From Lota lota (Eukaryota; Chordata; Actinopteri; Gadiformes; Lotidae), in contig JACYXH010000334.1 in assembly GCA_026745465.1 (NCBI GenBank), positions 1 through 64,000 on the forward strand: a stretch of 64,000 bases of DNA, given 5' to 3'. Below, piece by piece: positions 47,189 through 57,761 of this stretch (its first letter is position 1; each line of letters starts with the position of its first letter). The notes below the pieces were generated by a model. The model saw only the letters and a program-made list of their open reading frames with translations, did not search any database and had not been told where the DNA came from. The translations under genes and the position numbers were made by a program.

Positions 47189-48536
47189 GCCCAGGGAAAT
47201 CAGCCAGACCCAGGTACCGATCCCCCAAATCGCTTGTTTGTCCCCGATACGGAACGCAAAAGGGTCCTCACCTGGGCACACTCCTCCAACCTCACCTGTC
47301 ACCCAGGCGTTGCTTATAACTTGGACTTCCTCCGACGGCGGTTTTGGTGGCCTACCGTGGACGCTGACGTCCGTTCCTTTGTCTCTGCGTGCTCGACCTG
47401 CACCCGCAACAAGACCTCCACCCGGCCCCGTTCCGGTCTTCTCCACTCCCAGCCGATTCCCAGCCACCCATGGTCCCATATTGCCCTGGACTTTGTCGCC
47501 GGCCTTCCTCCTTCCGAAGGGAATACAAAGGTCCTCACGGTCGTCGATCGTTTTACTAAATCCGCCCACTTCATTGCTCTCCCCAAACTTCCATCTGCCA
47601 GAGATACTGCGGACCTCCTCGTCACACATGTATTCCGCCTACATGGCATCCCGCTGGACGTGGTTTCCGATCGAGGTCCCCAGTTTACCTCCCAGGTTTG
47701 GCGGGCATTCTGCACCGCTCTGGGGGCCTCGGTCAGCCTCTCCTCGGGGTACCACCCTCAGTCCAATGGTCAGTCGGAGCGCGCCAATCAGGAGATGGAG
47801 GCCACGCTCCGCTGCGTCACCAACGCAGACCCCTCCTCCTGGAGTACTCAACTTCCATGGGTTGAGTACGCCCACAACTCCCTTGTGAACGCTTCCACAG
47901 GCCTGACCCCTTTCATGTGCTCGCTAGGGTATCAGCCTCCCATTTTCCCGTCCCATGAGACAGAAATATCGGTCCCCTCCGTCCAGGCACACCTCCATCG
48001 TTGCCAGCGCACTTGGAAGCGCGCATGCACAGCCCTCCTCCAGGCATCTACTCGCTCCCAGCGGCAACCAAATAAACACCGTCTCCCAGCTCCACAGTAT
48101 ACGCCCGGACAAAGAGTTTGGCTGCGGTCCAAGGACCTTCCTCTAACGGCGGTGTCTCAGAAACTCTCTCCCCTGTTTCATCGGTCCCTTTGTCATTGAG
48201 TCCATTGTCAACCCCTGTGCCGTCCGTCTCAAACTCCCCTCGTCTCTCCGTGTTCATCCCACCTTCCATGTCTCCCAGCTCAAGCCCGTTTCCTCCAGCC
48301 CGCTGTCGCCTCCCACCCCAGCTCGACCACCCCCCCGGATGATCAATGACCATCCCGCCTGGACAGTTCGTCGCCTCCTGGACATGCGTCGTCGCAGCCG
48401 GGGATTTCAGTACCTGGTCGACTGGGAGGGGTATGGCACAGAGGAGCGCTCCTGGGTTCCTCGAAGCCACATCCTTGAATCCTCCCTCGTCAATGGCTTC
48501 CACCGTCAGCACCCTTCCCATCCTGTGTGTCCGTAG
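47189..48536 (+). pseudogene. Chromovirus integrase with chromodomain, frameshifted (copy 4)
   Basis: As 15986-17332, but with a single extra T in CTCCCCTGTTTCATC (about 48174), just before the GPF motif. Translation from the catalytic core ends at 48197-48199. The GPF motif and chromodomain (core VDWEGYG at about 48418-48438) remain in the other frame, from about 48339 to the stop at 48534-48536. HHCC and DDE residues are intact upstream. The same bases without the insertion are open in copies 1 and 3. Confidence 0.85.
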
Positions 48537-48548
48537 AGGGGGGGGTAC

Positions 48549-49054
48549 TGTCACGTCACCCTCTGCCACCACCTAGTGGCGCCGGCTGCCACTCCCCCTC
48601 TGTGCCTCTGTTTACCTCCCAGTCATCAATTAACCATGTGCACCCCGCTCTACCTCCTGCCTGCAATCAAGCAATCTACGCACCCTATTTATCCACCACT
48701 CTTCCTAGCAGCCGGCGCCAGTTCGTTTGCTATTCTCACTGAGTCAGTACTTTGTCCCAGCGTTCTATTAGAGTTAATCTACTTACCTGTTCCTGCCTGT
48801 CCTTAACCCGTCTATCCCTGTGCTCAGTTCCTCCCCGGATCCTTCCCTGTCTCCTGATCGCCTGACTGCCCTCCCGTGAATGACCCATCGCCTGCCTGAC
48901 TACCCACCTGCCTACGCTCTCTGTCTGCTGCCGCCCGCCTGTTTAACGACCCCCGCCTGCCTGACTACCCGCCTGCCTAGCCCTTGCCTGTTTTCCCGAA
49001 TAAATCCCTTTAACCCTTCTCTCGTCGTGTGTGTGTCTCGCATTTGGGTCCTAA
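48549..49054 (+). mobile_element. Chromovirus 3' LTR (copy 4)
   Basis: TGTCACGTCACC start after a G-run. AATAAA near 48999. Same truncated right end as copies 1 and 3. Confidence 0.8.
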
Positions 49055-49224
49055 AAAAACATGTTTACCGTTGTGTAATATTTACCTAGCTCCATTTTTG
49101 TAGATTTTGTAGTGTGTGATGGGTTTTTATATACTGTGTAAATAATAATGTAGATTGCAGATACTTTAAGATATATTATGTCTTAAATTATGTCTCTTAT
49201 GTCTAACCCTAACCCTATAACCGT
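49055..49224. other. AT-rich linker with telomere-like hexamers (copy 4)
   Basis: Same as 17851-18020. CTAACCCTAACCCT at about 49203. No gene is seen. Confidence 0.6.
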
Positions 49225-52200
49225 AACACATTTAAAATGGGAAAAAGGCAACATGTCATTTTTTCATGTGCGGAAAATGCTTTTTAGAGCGAGAGAATCA
49301 AATTCTGACCACATTGTGTTTCTGATCATAAAATTGGTGTGTTGTGTAAAAAACGATGGTGCTTCACCACTTGATGATGGTATAAGGTCTACACAACCAT
49401 TCACAACCTTAGTTAAATTTTTCCATTTAAAGTGCGAAAAAAGCAAAATTTCTTCTTTGTGTGCGGAAACTGCTTTTCAGAGCTAGAAAATCACTATTTG
49501 ACAACAATGTGTTTCTGAGCATAAACATGGTGCGTTGTGTTCAAAACGATGGTGCTTCACCACTTGATGATGACAGTATAAGGTCTATACAACCATTCAC
49601 AAGCTTAGTTATACTTTTCCATTTAAAGTGGGAAAAAGCCTACCTTTCTTTTTTTATGTGCTGAAGATGCTTTTTAGCGCGAGAGAATTACTTTTTGACA
49701 ACAATATGTTTCTGAGCATAAACATGGCGTGTGGTTTTAAAATTGATGGTGCTTCACCATTTGATGATGGTATAAGGTCATTCACAACCTTAGTTACACT
49801 TTTCCATTTAAAGTGGGAAAAAGCCTACCTTTCTTTTTTTAATGTGCGGAAAATGCTTTTCAGAGTGAGAGAATACATTTTATACCACAATGTGTTTCTG
49901 ATCATAAACATGGTGTGTTGTGTTAAAAACGATTATGCTTCACCACGTGATGATGGTATAAGGTCAATTCAACCATTAAAAACCTTAGTTACACGTTTCC
50001 ATTAAAGTGGGTAAAAAGCACCATGCCATTTTTAATGCGCAGAAAATACTTTACAGAGCGAGAGAATCACTTTTTGACAACAATGTGTTTCTGAGCATAA
50101 ACATGGTGCGTTGTGTTCAAAACGATGGTGCTTCACCACTTGATGACAGTATAAGGTCTATACAACCATTCACAAGCTTAGTTATACTTTTCCATTTAAA
50201 GTGGGAAAAAGCCTATCTTTCTTTTTTTATGTGCGGAAAATGCTTTTCAGAGTGAGAGAATACATTTTTGACCACATTGTGTTTCTGGTCATAAACATGG
50301 TGTGTTGTGTTAAAAACGATGGTGCTTCACCACTTGATGATGGTATAAGGTCTATACAACCATTCACAAGCTTAGTTATACTTTTCCATTTAAAGTGGGA
50401 AAAAAGCCTACCTTTCTTTTTTTATGTGCGGAAAATGCTTTTCAGAGTGAGAGAATACATTTTTGACCACAATGTGTTTCTGATCATAAACATGGTGTGT
50501 TGTGTTAAAAACGATTATGCTTCACCACTTGATGATCGTATAAGGTCAATTCATCCATTAAAAACCTTAGTTACACTTTTCCATTAAAGTGGGTAAAAAG
50601 CACCATGACATTTTTAATGCGCGGAAAATGCTTTGTAGAGCGAGATAATCACGTTTTGACAACAATGTGTTTCTGAGCATAAACATGGTGCGTTGTGTTC
50701 AAAACGATGGTGTTCACCACTTGATGACAGTATAAGGTCTATACAACCATTCTCAAGCTTAGTTATACTTTTCCATTTAAATTGGGAAAAAGCCTACCTT
50801 TCTTTTTTTATGTGCGGAAAATGCTTTTCAGAGTGAGGGAATACATTTTTGACCACAATGTGTTTCTGATCATAACCATGGTGTGTTGTGTTAAAAACGA
50901 TGGTGCTTCACCACTTGATGACAGTATAAGGTCTATACAACCATTCACAAGCTTGGTTATATTTTTCCATTTAAAGAGGGAAAAAGCCTACCTTTCTTTT
51001 TTTATGTGCTGAAAATGCTTTTCAGCACGAGAGAATCACTTTTTGACAACATTGTGTTTCTGATCATAAACATGTTGTGTTGTGTTAGAAACTATGGTGC
51101 TTCACCACTTGATGATGGTATAAGGTCAATTCAACCATTAAAAACCTTGGTTATACTTTTCCATTTAAAGTGGGAAAAAGCCTACCTTTCTTTTTTTATG
51201 TGCGGAAAATGCTTTTCAGAGTGAGAGAATACATTTTTGACCACAATGTGTTTCTGATAATAAACATGGTGTGTTGTGTTAAAAACGATGATGCTTCACC
51301 ACTTGATGATGGTATAAGGTCTATACAACCATTCACAAGCTTAGTTATACTTTTCCATTTAAAGTGGGAAAAAGACTACCTTTCTTTTTTTATGTGCTGA
51401 AAATGCTTTTCTGCACGACAGAATCACTTTTTGACGACAATGTGTTTCTGATCATAAACTTGGTGTGTTGTGTTAAAAACGATGGTGCTTCACCACTTGA
51501 TGATGGTATAAGGTCTATACAACCATTCACAAGCTTAGTTATACTTTTCCATTTAAAGTGGGAAAAAGCCTACCTTTCTTTTTTTATGTGCGGAAAATGC
51601 TTTTCAGAGCGAGAGAATCACTTTTTGAACACAATGTGTTTCTGATCATAAACTTGGTGTGTTGTGTTAAAAACGATGGTGCTTCACCACTTGATGATGG
51701 TATAAGGTCTATACAACCATTCACAAGCTTAGTTATACTTTTCCATTTAAAGTGGGAAAAAGGCTACCTTTCTTTTTTTATGTGCTGAAAATGCTTTTCA
51801 GCACGAGAGAATCACTTTTTGACAACATTGTGTTTCTAATCATAAACTTGGTGTGTTGTGTTAAAAACGATGGTGCTTTACCACTTGATGATGGTATAAG
51901 GTCTACACAACCATTCACAAACTTAGTTATACTTTTCCATTTAAAGTGGGAAAAAGCCTACCTTTCTTTTTTTATGTGCGGAAAATGCTTTTCAGAGTGA
52001 GAGAATACATTTTTGACCACAATGTGTTTCTGATCATAAACATGGTGTGTTGTGTTAAAAACGATGGTGCTTCACCACTTGATGATGGTATAAGGTCTAC
52101 ACAACCATTCACAAACTTAGTTATACTTTTCCATTTAAAGTGGGAAAAAGCCTACCTTTCTTTTTTTATGTGCGGAAAATGCTTTTCAGAGTGAGAGAAT

Positions 52201-54802
52201 ACATTTTTGACCACAATGTGTTTCTGATCATAAACATGGTGTGTTGTGTTAAAAACGATGGTGCTTCACCACTTGATGATGGTATAAGGTCTATACAACC
52301 ATTCACAAGCTTAGTTATACTTTTCCATTTAAAGTGGGAAAAAGACTACCTTTCTTTTTTTATGTGCTGAAAATGCTTTTCTGCACGACAGAATCACTTT
52401 TTGACGACAATGTGTTTCTGATCATAAACTTGGTGTGTTGTGTTAAAAACGATGGTGCTTCACCACTTGATGATGGTATAAGGTCTATACAACCATTCAC
52501 AAGCTTAGTTATACTTTTCCATTTAAAGTGGGAAAAAGCCTACCTTTCTTTTTTTATGTGCGGAAAATGCTTTTCAGAGCGAGAGAATCACTTTTTGAAC
52601 ACAATGTGTTTCTGATCATAAACTTGGTGTGTTGTGTTAAAAACGATGGTGCTTCACCACTTGATGATGGTATAAGGTCTATACAACCATTCACAAGCTT
52701 AGTTATACTTTTCCATTTAAAGTGGGAAAAAGGCTACCTTTCTTTTTTTATGTGCTGAAAATGCTTTTCAGCACGAGAGAATCACTTTTTGACAACATTG
52801 TGTTTCTAATCATAAACTTGGTGTGTTGTGTTAAAAACGATGGTGCTTTACCACTTGATGATGGTATAAGGTCTACACAACCATTCACAAACTTAGTTAT
52901 ACTTTTCCATTTAAAGTGGGAAAAAGCCTACCTTTCTTTTTTTATGTGCGGAAAATGCTTTTCAGAGTGAGAGAATACATTTTTGACCACAATGTGTTTC
53001 TGATCATAAACATGGTGTGTTGTGTTAAAAACGATGGTGCTTCACCACTTGATGATGGTATAAGGTCTACACAACCATTCACAAACTTAGTTATACTTTT
53101 CCATTTAAAGTGGGAAAAAGCCTACCTTTCTTTTTTTATGTGCGGAAAATGCTTTTCAGAGTGAGAGAATACATTTTTGACCACAATGTGTTTCTGATCA
53201 TAAACATGGTGTGTTGTGTTAAAAACGATGGTGCTTCACCACTTGATGATGGTATAAGGTCTATACAACCATTCACAAGCTTAGTTATACTTTTCCATTT
53301 AAAGTGGGAAAAAGCCTACCTTTCTTTTTTTATGTGCGGAAAATGCTTTTCAGAGTGAGAGAATACATTTTTGACCACAATGTGTTTCTGATCATAAACA
53401 TGGTGTGTTGTGTTAAAAACGATGGTGCTTCACCACTTGATGATGGTATAAGGTCTATACAACCATTCACAAGCTTAGTTATACTTTTCCATTTAAAGTG
53501 GGAAAAAGCCTATCTTTCTTTTTTTATGTGCGGAAAATGCTTTTCAGAGTGAGAGAATACATTTTTGACCACAATGTGTTTCTGATCATAAACATGGTGT
53601 GTTGTGTTAAAAACGACGGTGCTTCACCACTTGATGACAGTATAAGGTCTATACAACCATTCACAAGCTTAGTTATACTTTTCCATTTAAAGTGGGAAAA
53701 AGCCTACCTTTCTTTTTTTATGTGCGGAAAATGCTTTTCAGAGTGAGAGAATACATTTTTGACCACAATGTGTTTCTGATCATAAACATGGTGTGTTGTG
53801 TTAAAAACGATGGTGCTTCACCACTTGATGATGGTATAAGGTCTATACAACCATTCACAAGCTTAGTTATACTTTTCCATTTAAAGTGGGAAAAAGCCTA
53901 CCTTTCTTTTTTTATGTGCGGAAAATGCTTTTCAGAGTGAGAGAATACATTTTTGACCACAATGTGTTTCTGATTAGAAACATGGTGTGTAGTGTTAAAA
54001 ACGATTATGCTTCACCACTTGATGAGGGTATTAGGTCAATTCAACCATTACAAACCTTAGTTACACTTTTCCATTAAAGTGGGTAAAAAGCACCATGCCA
54101 TTTTTAATGCGCGGAAAATGCTTTACAGAGCTATAGAATCAATTTCTGACCACAATGTGTTTCTGATCATAAACTTGGTGTGTTGTGTTAAAAACGATGG
54201 TGCTTCACCACTTGATGATGGTATAAGGTCTATACAACCATTCACAAGCTTAGTTATACTTTTCCATTTAAAGTGGGAAAAAGCCTACCTTTCTTTTTTT
54301 ATGTGCTGAAAATGCTTTTCAGCACGAGAGAATCACTTTTTGACAACATTGTGTTTCTAATCATAAACTTGGTGTGTTGTGTTAAAAACGATGGTGCTTT
54401 ACCACTTGATGATGGTATAAGGTCTACACAACCATTCACAAACTTAGTTATACTTTTCCATTTAAAGTGGGAAAAAGCCTACCTTTCTTTTTTTATGTGC
54501 GGAAAATGCTTTTCAGAGTGAGAGAATACATTTTTGACCACAATGTGTTTCTGATCATAAACATGGTGTGTTGTGTTAAAAACGATGGTGCTTCACCACT
54601 TGATGGTGGTATAAGGTCTATACAACCATTCACAAGCTTAGTTATACTTTTCAATTTAAAGTGGGAAAAAGCCTTCCTTTCTTTTTTTATGTGCGGTAAA
54701 TGCTTTTCAGCACAAGAGAATCACTTTTTGACAACAATGGTGTTCAAAACGATGGTGCTTCACCACTTGATGATGGTATAAGGTCTATACAACCATCCAC
54801 AA
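49225..54802 (+). repeat. 193/194-bp satellite array between composite copies 4 and 5
   Basis: The longest plus-strand array, about 28 monomers. The first ~1.4 kb match 18021-19770 except that one 387-bp dimer is missing (the offset changes from 31204 to 30817). The middle holds the 970-bp higher-order duplication. 53110-53885 contains four nearly uniform 194-bp monomers, the most homogeneous stretch in the window. Confidence 0.95.
51170..53109 (+). repeat. 970-bp five-monomer higher-order repeat, two copies
   Basis: 51170-52139 and 52140-53109 have the same five monomer variants in the same order. Variants at 51364, 51558, 51752 and 51946 recur at 52334, 52528, 52722 and 52916, each exactly 970 bp (5 x 194) away, including rare markers such as GAAAAAGACTACC and GCACGACAGAATC. 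Only one or two differences are visible. Confidence 0.9.
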
Positions 54803-55195
54803 CCTCCTGGCCCCAAGCCACAGCCCCAGCAGCTGAGGTCTCCGGGTTCCAAGCCCCAGCCCCAGCAGCTGTGGTCTCCTTGCTCCAAGCCCCAGCCCCA
54901 GCAGCAGGGGTCTCCTGGCCACAAGACCCAGCCCCAGTTCCCTCCTGGTTCCATGCACCAGCGGCGTCCTGGCCCTGAGCCCCAGCCCCAGCAGCAGGGG
55001 TCTCCTGGTCCCAAGCCCCAGCGGCCTCCTGGCCCCAAGCCCCAGCCCCAGCAGCAGTTGCCTCCTGGTTCCAAGCCCCAGCGGCCTCCTGGCCATAAGC
55101 CCCAGCAGAAGTTGCCTCCTGGTCCCAAGCCCCAGTGCCTCCTGGCCCTGAGCCCCAGCCCCAGCAGCAGTTGCCTCCTTGTCCCAAGCCCTCAA
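54803..55195 (+). repeat. GC-rich minisatellite (copy 5, array a)
   Basis: Same family and junction as the others. It has one extra 6-bp CCCAGC step relative to copy 1 and lacks the CCTAGCC stop variant. Confidence 0.9.
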
Positions 55196-55212
55196 CACCC
55201 TTGTCAGTGCGT

Positions 55213-55738
55213 TGTTACGGCTGCCGTCGGCACCCTCATGTGTTCTGAGATGCAAGCCGAGGATTCGTGGGAGGCGGCATGCAACACTGTCTGGCCAATG
55301 GAAGAAGGCTGCCTCCAGTTTAAAAGGCCTAATTGATTGCAGCTGAAGGCAGCTGCCAGACCAGATCCATTTTGTACCTGATTTTTGTGAGAGTAAGGAA
55401 GTGGGCCAAGGCTAGAGAAAAATCTCTCTGAAATTAAGAAGTCGTGTATAGTTTCATTAGGTTCAGGGGTGCTGTGAGTATTGTATTTTTGTTTACCAAC
55501 TACCTTAGTGAGAGAGGACTTTTGTTTAACCTTTTTGTTTCTTATGAAGTTAGCTACCGTTCCTTTTCAGGATCTTTTTGTTATGATCTGTTTTTGATTT
55601 CCACAGCACCCATCGGCCTTATCTTCCGTTGTAAACTCCTTTGTTAACTTTGTCTTTTTAAAATAAATATCCTTTCAAATACCAATTACACCTGGTTTTA
55701 TGTTTATGTCCTGATACCCCTAGCTACAGGACGTAACA
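55213..55738 (+). repeat. 5' LTR of the Gmr1-like element
   Basis: Starts TGTTACGG and ends CGTAACA. TATA-like TTTAAAAGG at 55319-55327 and AATAAA at 55662-55667, giving a plausible promoter and polyadenylation signal. By eye it is identical to the 3' LTR. Confidence 0.95.
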
Positions 55739-55742
55739 TAAA

Positions 55743-55760
55743 TGGGGGCTCATCCGGGAT
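55743..55760 (+). promoter_or_regulatory. Primer-binding site, tRNA-Pro type
   Basis: TGGGGGCTCATCCGGGAT lies four bases after the 5' LTR. The well-known tRNA-Pro primer site of gammaretroviruses is the same except for G instead of A at base 10. It would prime minus-strand synthesis. Confidence 0.8.
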
Positions 55761-55857
55761 CTCTAAATTGATTCCTGGTGAAAGGATATTTATTGGTAAA
55801 AGTTAAGTGAAAACATTAATTGGTTATCTGGTGCAGCTGTCTTGGTGATTAGGTGTC

Positions 55858-56064
55858 ATGGCTTCTGAGCGCTTTGACTTGGAGGCATTCCTAGCCAATC
55901 CAACTCTTGATCAAATTAACGCTTGTAGAAAAGATGAGTTAGTTATAGTAGCAAGTCACTTCCAGATTCCGGTAACTAAAACTATGTTGAAAAGAGATAT
56001 TAAGCCGTTAGTTGTTGCTAACTTGGTGCAGATTGGGTTGATTGTGTTACCTGTGTCACAATAG
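55858..56064 (+). pseudogene. Gmr1-like gag, N-terminal part
   Basis: The ATG at 55858 opens a 68-codon frame with the N-terminal pattern of fish gypsy gag (acidic start, CRKDELVIVASHF, then a basic helix). TAG at 56062-56064 interrupts it. The same frame stays open and protein-like for about 39 more codons to a TAG at 56182-56184, after which gag continues in another frame. This is therefore the 5' end of a broken gag rather than a separate small gene. Confidence 0.75.
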
Positions 56065-56184
56065 TTAACGCTTCCTGTGGCTGTCTCAGCAGAGACAAAG
56101 GATGTGCCGATCCTTAAGCCACAAGCAGTCTCCAGCGAGGTAGGTGGAGGCTTAACCACACCCTTCACGCTGCCGCGATCATAG

Positions 56185-57125
56185 ATCCATCCCCAGAAAG
56201 CAGTGCTCGTTCCAGAGAAGAGGCCCGTGTAAAGGTTCGCCTGGCCCGTCTCCAGATTGAGGCTCAAGAACGGGAACGTAAACAGCACATGCAACTTCAG
56301 CTTGAAATGAGGAAGCTGGAAGTAGAGGCTGATATGGCTGTAAAGCTTCGGAAGCTCGAGCTTGAAAGCTCTCAGGGGGCGGTAAGTGTAGCTGCTGCTT
56401 CTCAAGGTACATCATTCATCACATCCTCCACTCAAAAGTCTGCCAGTTCAATTTCCACGGCTTTTGATGTTAGCAAAAACATTGCTCTAGTGCCATTGTT
56501 CCGTGAATCGGAGGTTGAGTCTTACTTTAGCGTGTTTGAGCGCATTGCAATAGCGTTAAATTGGCCGACAGAGGTTTGGACTCTGTTGCTCCGGTGTAAA
56601 CTCCATGGCAAAGCCCAGGAAGCCATGGCAGCGCTCTCTTTAGAAGAGAGTTTAAATTATGAGTCTGTAAAGTCTGCTATTCTGCGCATCTATGAACTAG
56701 TCCCTGAGGCATATCGTCAGAAATTTAGGAGTCATAGAAAGGCACAGAATCAGACGTATACTGAGTTTGCCAGAGAGAAGGGTGTGTTATTTGATAAGTG
56801 GATTGCTGCCTGCTCTGCTGATAACTTCAATTCTCTGAAGGGATTACTTCTGGTTGAGGATTTTAAAAGGTGTCTGCCAGAACGCATTGTGGTTTACTTA
56901 AATGAGCAGAAAGTAACAACTTTAACAGCTGCAGCAACATTAGCTGATGAATATGTGTTGATTCACAAAACTACGTTTGCGCCTTTTCCTGACCAACCAC
57001 GTCGAGTTCCTGTGTCGCCTCCCTGTGTCCACAAGGCGCCGGGTGCGAAAAATAATGGGACGTGTTATTACTGTCACCTGAGCGGTCATGTCATTTCTGC
57101 CTGTCCGGCTTTAGCAAAAAAATAA
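56185..57125 (+). pseudogene. Gmr1-like gag, capsid and zinc knuckle
   Basis: A frame different from the N-terminal part begins with a long charged helix (glutamine/arginine/glutamate-rich, about 56220-56380, probably a coiled coil), then a capsid-like region (VPLFRESEVESYFSVFERIA; YRQKFRSHRKAQNQTYTEFA) and a CX2CX4HX4C zinc knuckle (CYYCHLSGHVISAC, about 57061-57102). The first ATG in this frame is at 56289, but similarity starts earlier. It ends at TAA 57123-57125 right after an A7 run. Family role: packaging of element RNA in virus-like particles. Confidence 0.85.
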
Positions 57126-57761
57126 CAATCTTCAAGGTTTTCCCAGCCTAAGGGCATTGGCCTGATTAAAACAGATCACGGGATAGAAACGGAGATTGCC
57201 AAATGCGAGGAGTTGGATGCCTGCTTCAAACCATTTGTGTTTGACGCACGCGTTTCACTAACTGGCATGCCGGTAGATCAGCGCTCCGTCCGGGTGCTGA
57301 GGGACACCGCATGTTCCCAGTCAGTAATTTTGGCGTCAGCACTACCCTTTTCTGGGCACTCAGCTTGTGGATTCGGTTCAGTGCTCCGCGGCATTGAGAT
57401 GGGCTACGTTCCTCGTCCAATGCACCGCGTTCACATTCAATCGGAGTTAGTAACCGGGTTCTTTCCTGTCGCTGTGTGTGCAGCTCTGCCAATTCAGGGT
57501 ATCGTACTTTTACTGGGGAATGACATTGCCGGAGGTAAGGTCACTCCTACGTTAGAGGTGCTAGATTCACCTCTGTGCACTACGTCACCCACCGACAATT
57601 TGGCCACTTCTCAGGTGTTCCCTGCGTGTGTACTCACACGTGCGCGTGCCCGTTTGCTTCAGGGTGAAGATATTGACACAAATGTTTCAATAATGGATAG
57701 CATACTTATGCGTTGTTCTCAGGTGAGGAGGCGGAGAAGCCAGCCACTGTGCAATCTCTGA
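57126..57761 (+). pseudogene. Gmr1-like protease region
   Basis: In the same frame as gag and separated from it only by the TAA at 57123. It shows the retropepsin fold elements of gypsy elements: the active-site strand VRVLRDTACSQSVIL, where DTA replaces the usual DTG/DSG, and the C-terminal ILG-like motif (VLLLGNDIAGG, about 57508-57537). The Gly-to-Ala change at the catalytic loop probably impairs activity. The frame ends at 57761, and integrase begins in a different frame overlapping by 49 bp. Confidence 0.8.
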
